NCBI RefSeq assembly: GCF_040939455.1
Contig: NC_134104.1
Span: 140,900,501 to 140,964,500, forward strand
Direction of reading: 5' to 3'
Length of the DNA: 64,000 nt
Origin: Microcebus murinus
Lineage: Eukaryota > Chordata > Mammalia > Primates > Cheirogaleidae
How positions within the stretch are numbered: the first letter of the stretch is position 1; each line of letters begins with the position of its first letter. Below, one piece after another: positions 47,107 through 61,020 of this stretch. Under the pieces are notes generated by a model. The model was not told the origin of the DNA. It made no database searches and worked only from the letters and a program-made list of their open reading frames with translations. The position numbers were made by a program, and so were the translations under genes.

Positions 47107-48335
47107 AGGTCATTAAATATGAAAATGTTTGATTTTGAATAAAATGTTTATTGTATCTCAAAAAAGAAGCAGCACAATTAATCAAAGTATGTGCCTGAAC
47201 TATAGACACAGTGTTGCCATCTTAACGGTAGCTTGCTTATGCCAGCAGAGAAGAAGCCTGGAGAGCGAGTGGCGATGAAACCGCAGAAGGCGTTTTTCAC
47301 AGCTTGCTGAGAACTGAATATTTTTTCCTTGCAAGAAGTGGTCCAAAGCCTGGAAGAAGTGGTAGTCAGTTGGTGCAAGGTCTGGTGAATACGGTGGATG
47401 ACAGAGAGTTTCCAAGTCCAGCTGCTATAGTTTGAGCAGTGTTTGTGCCACATGTGGTTGAACATTGTCTTGCAGGAGGATTGGCCTGTCTCTATTGACC
47501 ACTCTTGGCTGCTTAATTGCAAGCATCCTCATCATTTCATCCAATTGGTTTCAGTAGACATCCACTATAATCGATGGACCAGGCTTAATGAAGCTGTAGT
47601 GGATGATACCAGTGCTGGACCACCAGACACCATTAGCTTTTTTTGATGAATATTTGGTTTTGGACTGTGTTTCAGCACTTTACCTTTATCTAACCATTGT
47701 GCCAAACCTTTGCAATTGTCAAAAACAATCTGTTTTTCATCACACGTCACAATACAGTGTAGAAATGGTTCACCTTTATGTCATGACAGCAAAGAAAGGC
47801 AAGCTTCGAGATGATTTATCTTCTGATACTCATTTAATTCATGTGGAACCCATCTATCCAGCTTCTTTATCTTGCTGATTTGTTTCAAATGTGCTAATAT
47901 TGTTAAGCCTTTCTTCTATTTCATGTGTAAGTTGAGATGGATTTGCTTCCAGTACAGCTGAGCTCAGGTTGCCCACGTGGCTCATTTTCAATATTAAAAT
48001 CACCGGAACAAAACTTCTCAAACCATCAATGTACTATGTGTTCATTAGCAACATCCTTCCCAAACATTCCGTTGATATTTCAAGCTGTCTGCACTGCATT
48101 GGTTCCACAATGGAATTCATATTCGAAAATAACACGAATTTTTGACTTATCCATAGTGTCACAAAAATTGCTCTAAAAAAAGTGAAAGATAATCACAAGC
48201 CAAACCATGCATTTGGAAGATGTACCTTCACAATAAAAATAAAGCAAGTAGTGTCAAAGTGAAATGTCAGAGATATCAACTGTCAAACTTAGTACTTAAG
48301 GAAATCGGACATTTCCTACTTAATATAAACTGTAA
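47107..48335 (-). pseudogene. HSMAR2-like mariner transposase relic
   Basis: Minus-strand text reads mariner transposase pieces in order: the start MDKSKIRVIFEYEF at about 48152, TCDEKQIVFDNCKGLAQWLD with the second catalytic Asp region at about 47740, and HPPYSPDLAPTDYHFF (third catalytic Asp, DD34D class) at about 47400. In-frame stops (for example shortly after the N terminus) and frameshifts kill it. Both ends share an imperfect inverted repeat (gaaaatgtttgattt / ggaaatgtccgattt). Borders approximate. Confidence 0.85.
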
Positions 48336-48528
48336 CAACTGAAGATTGTTTGGTTTAATGGTAAATTTGACAAAATTGAAAAAAATAAGGAAATTAGAAG
48401 ATAGGTTAAAAAAATCCAAAGTGAAACATGGAGAGGCAAAGAGATGGAAAATACAAAAAACAGTAGTAAGTACATAAAAGTACTTTTGTTAGAGTCCCAG
48501 AAGGAGAGAGTAAGATTATGGCAGAAGT

Positions 48529-48536
<8 letters not shown>

Positions 48537-48573
<37 letters not shown>
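48537..48573. repeat. (TA)n microsatellite
   Basis: Alternating TA directly before the poly-T of the next Alu, between its target duplications. Confidence 0.9.
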
Positions 48574-48590
<17 letters not shown>

Positions 48591-48911
48591 TTTTTGAGAC
48601 AGAGTCTCACTTTGTTGCCCAGGCTAGAGTGAGTGCCGTGGCATCAGCCTGGCTTATAGCAACCTCAATCTCCTGGGCTCAAGTGATCCTACTGCCTCAG
48701 CCTCTCGAGTAGCTGGGACTACAGGCATGTGCCACCATGCCCGGCTAATTTTTTTTATATATATATTAGTTGGCCAATTAATTTCTTTCTATTTATGGTA
48801 GAGACGGGGTCTCGCTCTTGCTCAGGCTGGTTTCGAACTCCTGAGCTACAAACATCCGCCCGCCTCTGCCTCCCAGAGAGCTAGGATTACAGGCGTGAGC
48901 CACTGTGCCAG
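48573..48911 (-). repeat. Alu SINE (lemur type)
   Basis: T-run to gccactgtgcc. Duplication gaagttatat at about 48523 and 48914. Confidence 0.94.
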
Positions 48912-48924
48912 CTGAAGTTATATT

Positions 48925-49440
48925 TGAAGAGGATTTCTCAGGCCTAAAGAAAAAGCTCAATCCAGTGATTTATGAAGCCCAAAATTGCCCAGTTAGGAAA
49001 TAGAAAACGTCAGACCTAGACATGCTTTAGTGAAACTACAAGGAAAGTCTAAGACAGAGAGAAAATCTTCAAAGCAACCTGTATAAAAAGATAATTTACC
49101 ATTCAAATGTGACAGACTGTGGCTGACTTTTCCACATGAATATCAGAAACCAGCAGATAGTGCAAAAAATATCTCCAAGGTGCAGAAAAAGAATGAGTGA
49201 GAACTTGGAAATCTTTATCAAAAGATAAAGAAAATAACTTTCAAGATCAAAGTTAAGTATGTCTTCAAAGAAAAGGTGGGAGAATTCTCCATCTATAGAC
49301 ATGAACCAAAGAGTGTATAAAGAGTGTTCTTCAAGAAGAAGGTGAATGGTACTAAACTAAGATTTCAGGGTTGCAATAAGGGATGAAGACCAAAGTGGTA
49401 AATATGTGAGTAATCCTAAATAAACGTTGATTACGTAAAA
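48925..49440 (+). repeat. Old L1/HAL1-like fragment
   Basis: gagaaaatcttcaaagcaac, gatttctcaggcctaaagaa and gtgttcttcaagaagaaggt are typical of L1M5/HAL1 plus-strand text. Confidence 0.55.
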
Positions 49441-49961
49441 CAAAAAAAAAATAGATTTTTCTATACTTAAAAATATATAAAATTAGAATAAGAATACACA
49501 GTGCTTCTGTTTACATTTTTGATGTGGAACAAACCACTCAAACTGATATAATCATGTTATGTCTCATGTTTCTGGGGTGCACTGGACTTAGCTGGGAGAT
49601 TCTCACTCAGGATCTCACATGGGTGCCGTCATGTGACTGCGACTAGAGTCATGTCAGCAGTGTCAACACTCACACGTTTATTGCTTGGTGCTGGCTGTCA
49701 ACTGGGACCTCGGCGGGCTGTAGGAATGTCTACACATGGCCTTTCCTTGTGGTCTTTACTCTACACAGTATTGCAGCTGGGTCCCAGAAGCAAGTGTACC
49801 AAAAGACTGGCACAGAATGTCTCTTTTGTACTGTGTTGTATTAAGCAAGCAGTCACAGAATCAGATTGATGGGAGGAGGGTCAAATATTTGGGCAGGGGA
49901 AGGGTTTTGTTTAAAAACTTCCAAAATCCACCCTCTGGGCACAAGTGTTTTACATTCTTTT

Positions 49962-50289
<328 letters not shown>

Positions 50290-50880
50290 GTTTTACATTC
50301 TTTCACGTGCAAGATACACTCACCCTCTCCCTCAAACACCTGCAAATTTCTCAGTCCGTAACAGCATCAAGCTCAAGCTAAAGGCCAAGATCTTGTGATG
50401 TCCTGGAGAAGATGAGACTCTTTGAGTATGACTCCTTGAGTGCTCCCTCTTCATGTGAAGATCCATGAATTTAAAAGCCAAGTGATCTGTCCTTACCACC
50501 GCCCCACACATCACATGCAATGGTAGGAGGGGCACAGACAACTGCTAGCGACATTTTTCAAAGAGGGGGAAATGGAAAGCATGTGGCAGTCAATAGTCCA
50601 TAGGAAATCTAAAATCCAACTGGGTAAATATTGCCAGTTCCTTGATTAGAACTCAGTCTTACTTCCTGGAAGTTTTCTGCGGTTCTTATCTCCATCCACT
50701 GGGCTCTTATTTTCCCTCTCTGGATTCCCTTTTCAGTTCCATTAAAAATAGTGCATGTTTTCTCAGCTGCTTCCTGTCTGTACTCATGCAGGGGTGTGAA
50801 GTCCTCTTTTGATTTTGTATTGTCTCTGCTCCTTGGGGTCCAGGCTGATACAATTCCTTTTTAAACTTTGTGGGCTTCTT

Positions 50881-51002
50881 ACCTGGGAGGCTGAGGCAGG
50901 AGGATTTGCTTGAGGCCAGGAGTTTGATGTTAGAGTGAGCTATGATTACGCCACTGTACATCAGCCTGGGAGACAGAGACCTTGTCTCTAAAAAAAAAAA
51001 AA
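50881..51002 (+). repeat. Alu right-arm monomer
   Basis: tgggaggctgaggcaggagg to ccttgtctct and poly-A. Confidence 0.85.
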
Positions 51003-51237
51003 TTAGAATACCACCTTGTGGGGTTCTTGTAAATCCACTGATAATCTATTTCAATTGACAAAAGCTGCACCAACACATGTCCTTGAAGATAAGCCCTTTT
51101 TACTTTGGGATCCCTTAGACAAGACAATGCCTTAAGACTTTTAGAAGCCTTATCGTTTAATGGAGGTCTGTGTCTGTATGACTGGACCTATGAGGTACCA
51201 CCTGCTGAGGTTTTTAAACATTTAATTTAATTTATTC

Positions 51238-51408
51238 ATTATTATTATTATTATTACTATTAGACAGGGTCTTGCTCTGTTGCCCAGGCTGGTGTGAAGT
51301 GGCAAGATCATAGCTCACTGTAGCCTTGAACTCCTGGGCTCAAGTGATCCTCCTGGCTCAGCCTCCCAAAATACTGGGATTTTGGACGTGAGCCACTGCA
51401 CTCAGCCT
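51238..51408 (-). repeat. (ATT)n and Alu monomer
   Basis: An att repeat (51238-51262) leads into gacagggtcttgctctgttg to gagccactgcactcagcct, one Alu arm. Confidence 0.82.
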
Positions 51409-51447
51409 GAAAGCTTGAACAAAAGATTTTTACAGTCTCACTCAGAT

Positions 51448-51598
51448 TTCTTCTTTCTTTTTCTTTTTTACCTACCCCAGGTAGAGTGCAGTGGCACAGT
51501 GTAGCTCACTGCTACCTCAAATTCCTCGGCTCAAGTGATCCTCCTGCCTCGGCCTCCCAGAGTGCTAGGATTACAGGCGTGAGCCACCACGCCCAACC
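51448..51598 (-). repeat. Internally deleted Alu
   Basis: Pyrimidine tract, gtagagtgcagtggcacagt to gtgagccaccacgcccaacc. Missing most of one arm. Confidence 0.82.
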
Positions 51599-52986
51599 GA
51601 AGCCATTTCTTAATTTGGAAATTTTTGTCATCTGGCAATGAGGGAATGAGGGACAATTTATCAAACCCATCAAGTCCTGGCTCCTTTGTATTTTCTAGCT
51701 CATCTCTCACATTGTATCTTAGGAAGTAGGAAGAAACTTGATGGCATTTTGAAAATTCTTCTTAGCCAGATCATTGACTTCTTTAGGTCCATTTCTTCTT
51801 TTCCACAGTAACTGAGGCAATAATGTGAAACTTTCCATGATTACCTAACAAGGATTACCTTTCCTCCATCTTCCAGTAACATTTTCCCTATTTCCTAGAA
51901 GCCTCAAACTGACAGTCTCCACCATCCCCTCTGGGCATCCACTGATATTCTCCTCTGTGCATTTTAGGTTTTTCATAATACTCTCTTTGAAGCCCTTCCA
52001 GCTTAGCTTCCACTGCCTGGTCCCAAAGCCAAAGCCATAAGTTTTAAGTTTTTGTTATGGCAGCACCTCAATTCCAAGTATCAAAATCTGTTGCCTTTAT
52101 CTACTATTACATAACAAATCACTCTAAGATGTAGGGGTTTAAAACAATAACAATAGTATTATTATTATTTTTCATGGTTCTAGGGTTTGACTGGGATCAC
52201 CTGAGCAAATGTCACCCAAGGTCCCATGCAATTGCAGTTGCATCTGGACAGTGTCCGGGGCTGCAGTTATTGCAAAGGCTTCTGAATCCACGTGTCTGGT
52301 GTTTGATGCCAGCTGTCAGCTGGGACCTCAGCTGGAACACTTTGACGTGTCCCGTGCATGTGGCCTTGGCTTCCTCAAAGTGTGGCTACTGGTTCAAGGA
52401 GAGACAGGAAAATGGAAGCAGCGAGTTTTTTAAGGCCTGTGCCTAGAAACCATCACAGCATGACTTCTGCCACATTGTAGTGTTTGAGCAGTGAGCAAAC
52501 CAGTCGTAACAGAAGGAACGTAGACTTCGCTTCCTCATGGGAGAATTACCAAAGAATGTTAGGGCCGTGTTTTAAAACTGCCACAAAAAATAGAGATAAA
52601 ATACCGAAAATAAAAAAAAACAAAGGAACTTCAAGAGGGATAAATGGAGTCAGAGTGCTTCTTGGTTCTTGCATTGTTAGAATACAGGATGAAAATAAAG
52701 TTTATTATTAGGTTTTGATGAGACAAGGAGGCATGTTGTATATTTTCCAAACAAAAAGGAAAGCAACAAACAATCAGAAAAAAAATGTCCAAACAATCCA
52801 GAAGAAGGCAAGAAAATAAAGAAAAAGGCAACAAATGGGGTTAGACAAATACAAAATACATAAAAAGACGGTATATTTAAACCAAATATATAAATAATTA
52901 CATTAACCTATGAAGCTTCTAGAAGTTTTATAGCTTTAGTGTTTATGTTTCAGTCTATGGCATATTTCTATTTAATTTCTTTGTGA

Positions 52987-53287
<301 letters not shown>

Positions 53288-53324
53288 AAAATTTCTTTGT
53301 GGTAGGAGGTAAGGATCAAGATGA

Positions 53325-53925
53325 TTTTTTTTTTTCCATGTAGATATCTAGCTGCTCCAGCACCATTTGTTAAAAAGATGATTCTTTCTACCATTGAATT
53401 ACTTTCATCACTTTATGGAAAATCAATTGACCATACATGCTTGGAGCTATTTCTGGTCTCTTTATTGCATTCCATTGATCTTGTTGTTTATCCTTACACC
53501 ATTACCACACTAGGTTCATTGCTATATGTTTAAGTAAATCTTGAAATCAAATCCTATAATATTCCACAGTTATTCTAGGTTCTTTACACACACATATAAA
53601 TTTTAGAATCAGCTTACAAATTGCTGCCCAAAAATCTGCTGGAATTTTAAGTAGGATTGCTTTGAATCTATAGATCAGTTTGGGAGAACTAACATCTTAA
53701 TAATAGTTAGTCCTCCACTCCATGAACATGGCATATCTAATTATTCAAACTTCTTTCATTTCTCTTAGCAATGTTTTGTAGTATTTGGTGTATAGGTTTT
53801 ACACAGTTTCTGTTACCTCTATTCTTAATATCTCATGTTTTTATGCTATTATAAATGGTATTTTTATTTCCATTTCCAATTCTCTTGTTGCTAATATGTA
53901 GCAATACAGTTGATTGTATCTCACG
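53325..53925 (-). repeat. L1M ORF2 fragment
   Basis: tgctccagcaccatttgtta, aaaatcaattgaccatacat and taggattgctttgaatctat are the reverse complement of L1 ORF2. Confidence 0.85.
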
Positions 53926-53999
53926 GTTTCTGACAGTTAGGAATTTAGGAGCAGCTTAGCTGGATTGTTCTGGCCCAGGATCTCTCTCTCCCTCTCTCA

Positions 54000-54677
<678 letters not shown>

Positions 54678-55351
54678 TCAGGATCTCTCTTCAGTTTAGA
54701 GTCAAGATGTCAGTTGCATCATCTGAAGGCTTGACTGGGGCAGGAGGATCCACTTCTTTGCTCACTTACGTGACTGTTGGCCAGAGGCCTCAGTGTCTCA
54801 ACATGTGGTGGGGGCCACAGCACTGCTCGAGTGTCCCCCAAACATGGCAGCTGGCATCCCCCAGAATAAGTAAACCGAGAGAGAAAAGAGCAGCAGTGCC
54901 TTTTATGATCTGGTTTCAAAGTCACACACCATCTCTTCCACTTCATTTCTGTCTGATAGAAGCAAGGTGCTCAGTCCAGTCCATTCAAGCAGAGGGGAAT
55001 CAGGCTCCATGTCTGGCGGAAGGAGTGTTGAAGAACTTGTGGATACGCCGTTAACTAACATAGTCATGTTCATCATTATCACTTAATAATTTTTTGACAG
55101 CTCTGAACAATACAATTAGACCAGAAAAAGAAAGTAAAGATATAAAAATGAGAATGGAGAAGTTAAAATGATCACTGTTGGTAGATTATATGTTCACATA
55201 TCTGGAAATCTCATGGAGATCACGTAAGAATTCAGTAGTAGGGTGGCATACACAGTTTATATAAATCAGTAGTTTTAGATAAACAAACAGGCTTGAAAAT
55301 ATAATTGAAGAAAAGAATCAATTTATAATAGGATTAAAAAACATGAAATAC

Positions 55352-55704
55352 TGCCAGGCGCGGTGGCTCACGCCTGTAATCCTAGCACTTTGGGAGGCCG
55401 AATAGGGCGGATTGCTCAAGGTCAGGAGTTCGAAACCAGCCTGAGCGAGACCCCGTCTCTACCAAAAATAGAAAGAAATTAATTGACCAACTAAAAATAT
55501 ATATACAAAAAATTAGCTGGGCATGGTGGTGCATGCCTGTAGTCCCAGCTACTCGGGAGGCTGAGGCAGTAGGATCACTGAGCCCCGGAGATTGAGGTTG
55601 CTGTGAGCCAGGCTGACGCCAGGGCACTCACTCTAGCCTGGGCAACAAAGTGAGACTCTGTCTCAAAAAAAAAAAAACAAAAAACAAAACAAAACAACAA
55701 AAAA
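55352..55704 (+). repeat. Alu SINE (lemur type)
   Basis: gccaggcgcggtggctcacg to an A-rich tail. Duplication aaaaacatgaaatact at both ends. Confidence 0.95.
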
Positions 55705-55876
55705 AAAAACATGAAATACTTAAGAACGAATCTCTTATGAAGTATAAACAATTATGCCAGGAAAATTTTTAAATTCTCAAAATAAACACAAAAGGACATT
55801 GAACATTATAACAATGGTAATTTTCCTGAACCCAACCAATAAATTTAATGTGATTCCACTAAAAATACTAACAGAA

Positions 55877-56042
55877 TTTTTTTTTTTTAATTTAGAGATG
55901 GGATCTTGCTCTGTTGCATAGGCTGGCGTGCAGTGGTGCAAAAATAGCCGACTGCAGCCTCAAACTCCTGGGCTCAAGCGATCCTCCTGCCTCAGCCTCC
56001 CGAGTAGATGAAACTGCAGGCTCACATCACCACACCTGGCTG
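55877..56042 (-). repeat. Alu monomer
   Basis: T-run, agatgggatcttgctctgtt to catcaccacacctggctga. Inside the ancient L1. Confidence 0.82.
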
Positions 56043-56353
56043 AGAATTTTTTTTTAATTGGGCAAACTGATATCAAGATTCATATTGAGAAGTAAACAAG
56101 CAAAAATAAGCCAAGAAAAACATATTATTTTGTACTTTTTAAAAAAAATTTAGGCATATTATGGGGGTACAGATTTTAAGGTTTCAATAAATGCCCATTT
56201 CCCCCTCCCCCTACAAGTCTGAGTCTCCAGCATGACCATCCCCCAGATGGTACACATCTCATTATGTATGTATATACCCACCCCCCTCCCCCCTTCCACC
56301 TGCCCAATACCCTATTACTGTAGTACCTATGTGTCCACTTAGGTGCTGCTCAG

Positions 56354-57538
56354 TTAATACCAATTTGCTGGTGAGTATATGTGGTGCTTGTTTTTCCATT
56401 CTTGAGAAACTTCACTTAGTAGTATGGGTTCCAGCTCTAACCAGGAAAATATAAGATGTGCTATATCACCATTGTTTCTTAGAGCTGAATAGTACTCCAT
56501 GGTATACACATACAACATTTTATTAATCCATCCTTGGATTGATGGGCACTTGGGCTGTTTCCACAGCCTTGCAATTATGAATTGTGCTGCTATAAACATT
56601 CGAGTGCAGGTGTCTTTTTTGTAGAGTGTCATTGGATCTTTTGGGTAGATGCCCAGCAATGGGATTGCTGGATCAAATGGTAGATTCACTTGTATCGCTT
56701 TAAGGTATCTCCATATTGCTTTCCACTGAGGTTGAACTAGTTTGCAGTCCCACCAACAGTGTAGGAGTGTTCCTCTCTCTCCGCATCCACGCCAGCATTT
56801 ATTGTTCGGAGACTTTTTGATAAAGGCCATTTTCACTGGAGTTAAGTGATATCTCATTGTGGTTTTGATTTGCATTTCCCTGATGATTAGAGATGTTGAG
56901 CAATTTTTCATATGTTTGTTGGCCATACTTCTGTCTTCTTTAGAAAAGTTTCTGTTCAAGTCCTATGCCCACTTTTTAATAGGGTTATTTAATTTTTTCT
57001 TGCTGATTTTTCGTGAGTTCTAAGTATATTCTAGTTATCAGTCCCTTATCGCATGTGTAGGATGCAAAAATTTTCTCCCATTCTGTAGGTTGTCTGTTTA
57101 CTTTCATAACTATTTCTTTGGCTGTGCAGAAGCTTTTTAGTTTGATCATGTCCCATTTATTTATTTTTGTTGCTGCTGTGATTGCCTTTGGGGACCTCTT
57201 CATAAACTCTTTGCCTAGGCCGATGTCTAGGAGAGTGTTTCCAACATTTTCCTCTAGAATTCTAATAGTTTCACGCCAGCCTTCTTTTGGCTTCCACTTG
57301 CCTGGAATACTGACCTCCACCCTTTTACTTTTAGTCTATATACATCCTTGCAGGTTAGATGTGTTTCCTGAAGACAGCATATACTTGCCCTATATTTTCT
57401 TATCCATTCAGCCAGCCTATGTCTCTTGAGTGGAGCGTGTAAGCCATTCACATTTATTGAGAGAACTGATAGGTAAGGTAGATTATTGTTCATTCTGTTA
57501 GGTTGGATGTTGTTGCTTTGATTTCTCTCTTGAGCCAT
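56354..57538 (-). pseudogene. L1 ORF2 with central deletion
   Basis: It keeps about 85 endonuclease residues (LSINVNGLHAPLKRHRLAEW, ICCLQETHLT) and the C-terminal region with the cysteine motif CWRGCGE..HCWWDC. About 750 or more codons, including the rest of the endonuclease and all of the RT, are missing, and the frame shifts at the junction near 57280. A further frame break lies near 56970. Confidence 0.87.
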
Positions 57539-57832
57539 TGTATTATCTGGCCTTTAATCTTTGGGGTTTGGTTGTTTTTATATTCATGAGTTTTTTTCAT
57601 GGTGTTCCATGCGTAAGACTGTTTTGAGTACTTCTTGTAGGGCTGGTCTTGTCTTGGTGAATTCTCTGAGACTTTGCTTGTCTGAGAATGTCTTTATTTC
57701 TCCTTCATAGATGAAGCTTAGTTTTTCAGGGAATAAGATTCTAGGCTGGGCATTGTTTTGTTTCAGAAGAGTGAGAATGGGGCCCCAGTCTCTCTTTGCT
57801 TGTAAAGTCTCATTAGAGAAGTCTGGTGTTAT

Positions 57833-58939
57833 TCAAATTGGTTTTCCCTTGTATGTCACTTGCTTCTTTCGTCTTACAGCTCTTAGAAGGGCCTCTTTAG
57901 TTGATATTTTGGTCAGTCTGATGACTGCATGTCGTGACATCTTCCTGTTTGCATTGAATCTCCCAGGTGTCCTCTGGGCTTGAACTTGTATATTGAGATT
58001 TTGAGCAAGGCCTGGGAAATTTTCCTCTATTATATTTTCAAATAGCTTGTCCAACCCTTGAGTGTTGTCCTCTTCCCCTTCTGGTAACCTTATGACCCTC
58101 ACATTAGGTTTCTTCACATAATCCCACATCTCTTGTAGGCTTTGCTCTTTTCTCTTGTTTCTCTGCTCTATCTCTGTGACTGTTTTATTTAGTTGGAGGG
58201 TGTTATCTTCAATCTCTGAGATTCTTTCTTCTGTTTGATCTACCCTGTTCTTGAGACTTTCCACTGTATTTTGTAGTTCCCTGAATTGATTCTTCATTTC
58301 CAGGAGTTCGGTTAAACTTTTCTTCATTGTGTCTATTTCTTTTTTTTTTTTTTTTTTTTTTTTTTTGAGACAGAGTCTCGCTTTGTTGCCCAGGCTAGAG
58401 CGAGCGCCGTGGCGTCAGCCTAGCTCACAGCAACCTCAAACTCCTAGGCTCGAGCGATCCTTCTGCCTCAGCCTCCCGAGTAGCTGGGACTACAGGCATG
58501 CGCCACCATGCCCGGCTAATTTTTTTATATATATATCAGTTGGCCAATTAATTTCTTTCTATTTATAGTAGAGACGGGGTCTCACTCTTGCTCAGGCTGG
58601 TTTTGAACTCCTGACCTTGAGCAATCCGCCCGCCTCGGCCTCCCAGAGAGCTAGGATTACAGGCGTGAGCCACCACGTCCAGCCTGTGTCTATTTCTTTA
58701 GTGAACTTTTGTTCTAGGTCCTTGAGGCTTTTTGTGGTTTCTTTGTGTTGGTTATTGAGTTGTTCTTGCAGGTCAGTGAGCGTTCTTATGATCCACATAC
58801 AAAATTCCTCTTCTGTCATTTTGGTTGCCTGATTTTGGTTGGTGTCCGTTTCTAGGGTGCTGGTGCTCCTTTTTAGGGGTGTGTTTTTTTTTGTTTGGTT
58901 CTTCATATTTCCTGAGTTCCTTCGCTGATTTCTTCCCAT
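57833..58939 (-). pseudogene. L1 ORF1 (RNA-binding protein), broken
   Basis: The N-terminal part is 58685-58939. After the Alu, the rest (58327 down to 57833) shows heptad-like coiled coil ([20 protein letters not shown]) and the RNA-binding part (NVRVIRLPEGEE, FPGLAQNL). A TGA stops it after TYKGKPI, before the usual C-terminal domain, and text continuing the gene past the stop is visible to about 57590. Not functional. Confidence 0.85.
58339..58684 (-). repeat. Alu SINE (lemur type) within L1 ORF1
   Basis: Full-length and little diverged. Duplication tgtgtctatttcttt on both sides, so the insertion postdates the L1. Confidence 0.96.
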
Positions 58940-60479
58940 GTCAATCAGTTGTTGTTTCTTTCCTTTAGGTTTTTGTTTGGGTATTCACACACCTTGTTTA
59001 GTTTCTGAGCCGGTAGGTGGTGTCTGTGGGTGAGATTCGACCACTCCCTGTATAATGAGTCAGTGGGTGCCATGAAAAGGGTGTGCAGGATGCCGTCCCT
59101 GTCAGTAGGTGGCGCTTGCTTGGAGGAACAGGCTATGCTGTTGTTTTTGCGTCCTGTTATCAGCTCTTGTTCCTGTAGAAAGGCACTCTAGTGCCTCAGG
59201 TGGTCGGTGGGGCCCTGGGACTTCCAGGTGTGTCCTTTTCTCCCCCTCAGTGAGGGCTGGTCTAGGAGAGAGTCTGGGCGGAGCTGGGTTGGGTAACCCT
59301 GCCCTCAGGCACCACCAATGCTGTTAGCAGGGGTCAGAGTTCTGTTCTCTGCTTCCAGGAAAAGCTGACAGGGAGGGGCTGGAATGGTCCCACTCAGCCA
59401 GAGAGTCTGCGTGTGGGGTGGGGCTGTCTGAGACCCGCAGTCTGGAGTGGGCCTGGCTTCTTTCCACCCTCCCCAACTCCGCAGCTACTCCTGGGCCTCT
59501 GCCAGCAGGCCAGACCACACACTGCAGGCTTCCCCGGACTGTGATGCCGGCGGGGAGGTTCCCTGTGCAGGAACGCCACCTGGGCTGGGCGCACGGCCTC
59601 CCTTTGGGGGGAGGGTTGCCCTCTAGGACGCTGATCTGCCCCTGAAGGCACACACACCTCAGTAGGCTGTTCACGTATATCCCTTCTGTGCCCTGGGCAA
59701 TGTTAGACCTGGGTGCACGGGATCTGGTCTACAGGTCTGACCTCTGGGTCCCAGAGTTCAAACTGTATCCCCATCAGGGAGAGGAGTTCCGGTCCCAATT
59801 CGCCCACAGGGAGCCCACGCTGGGTCTATGTCTCTCAGCCTTAGGGTCTGCCCCGTTCTCCTGGGATCACTGGGCCAGCAGCACCTGAGAGGGCTGGCGG
59901 ATAGGGAGCTCACAGTCTGAGTTCCCCTTAGTCAGCTGTAGGGTCCCCAAAGGGTAGGTCCCATTCCCTGGAGGTGCCTCCGGCTGGTGGCTGTATTGTC
60001 TCTCTGGGCAGCTGCGGGTAGGGTTGGCAGAGGGGAGGAGGAGGCAATATGGCACCGCGAGGCTCGGGTCTGTGCACACTGAGGTACCCGGAGCGAGTTG
60101 GGAGCCTGGTGCCGCGTCCGCTACTGGCTTATGGCTCACTGACGGCGGCCGTCGCTGGGCTGGTGTCCGTAAGTCTCTCCACCCGCTGGGGAGCCCACCA
60201 GCAGTCCCAGATGCAGGGGAGGGGAAAGGTGACTGATCCACCTACCCTTCCTGCTGGTCTCCGGGCTGCTCCAGTGTTCTCAGCTTCCAGTTCTCCTCAG
60301 CAGCCTCCTCCCGTGGAGTCTCCCGGGGTCTCAGGTACCCCTCCTTCCCGCCCTCGTCCGCTGTATGCTCGTCTTCTTGCTTCTTTTTTCTAATTTCTGC
60401 TAGAATCTGTCTTTTCTGCAGAGACACTCTGTCTGGTGGTGTTTCTCGTCCGCCATGTTGATCCTCCCCCCGCCCAATA

Positions 60480-61020
60480 CATATTTTTAAAATTAAGATA
60501 TAAAAACATTATAAAACCTAAATATTTAAAGTATGTATTGGTGAATGAATATATGAGTAAGGGGAGAGAATGAAAAGTCTAGGAACAGATAGATATACAT
60601 ATAGAAATTTATTATGGCATTATAACTGCAATAAAGCTATTATGCAATAAAAACTAGCATCTCAAATCAGTGAGGGAAAATAGACTATTCAATAAGTGGT
60701 TTGGGTATCAACCTTTAAACCATCTGAAAAACTTCATACCAAAATGCCTTCCAGGTGGCTCAGAGATTTCCTTTTCAAAAATGTTTAAAAGGATGAAAGG
60801 AAAAAAAGATCACAAAATACCAGAATAAAATATGGGACAATAATTTTAGAAACTGAGAGAGAAGACTTTGCTTAACTATGACACAAAATCTAGAATTCTT
60901 AAGGAAGATATTGATACATTTGACTACATAAAAATTTTAATTTCTTCATAGCAAACACCAGTATTACCGAAATCAAAAGGAAGAACAGAAAAAAAAAACC
61001 CTGACATCTTTTTGAGATAC
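60480..61020 (+). repeat. Ancient L1 ORF2, right part
   Basis: catctgaaaaacttcatacc, gaaaaaaagatcacaaaata and catttgactacataaaaatt match L1 ORF2 plus-strand text continuing from 56125. Confidence 0.7.

Larger units (their letters stand above)
55075..56125 (+). repeat. Ancient L1 ORF2, left part
   Basis: gttggtagattatatgttca, ggaaatctcatggagatcac and ttaatgtgattccact resemble old L1 ORF2 in plus orientation. The matching right part lies at 60480-61020, beyond the younger L1. Confidence 0.65.
56130..60473 (-). mobile_element. Younger L1 with intact 5' end, deleted ORF2 and Alu in ORF1
   Basis: Minus-oriented. The 5' UTR (about 58940-60473) starts ggaggatcaacatggcggac. ORF1 starts at 58939 ([15 protein letters not shown]), is split by an Alu at 58339-58684, resumes at 58327 with a coiled coil and RRM-like segment, and meets a TGA near 57833. 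ORF2 starts near 57538 (SINVNGLHAPLKRHRLAEWI, endonuclease start) but jumps near 57280 to its C-terminal part ([10 protein letters not shown] ... ). The RT domain is absent. The C terminus ([18 protein letters not shown], 56354-56959) and a 3' UTR with C/T-rich runs follow. Confidence 0.9.

Noticed and set aside
59324..60427. Several 60-124-codon frames in a GC-rich block
   Set aside because: The block is the 5' UTR of the L1 at 56130-60473; only the outward antisense frame was kept as a speculative finding.
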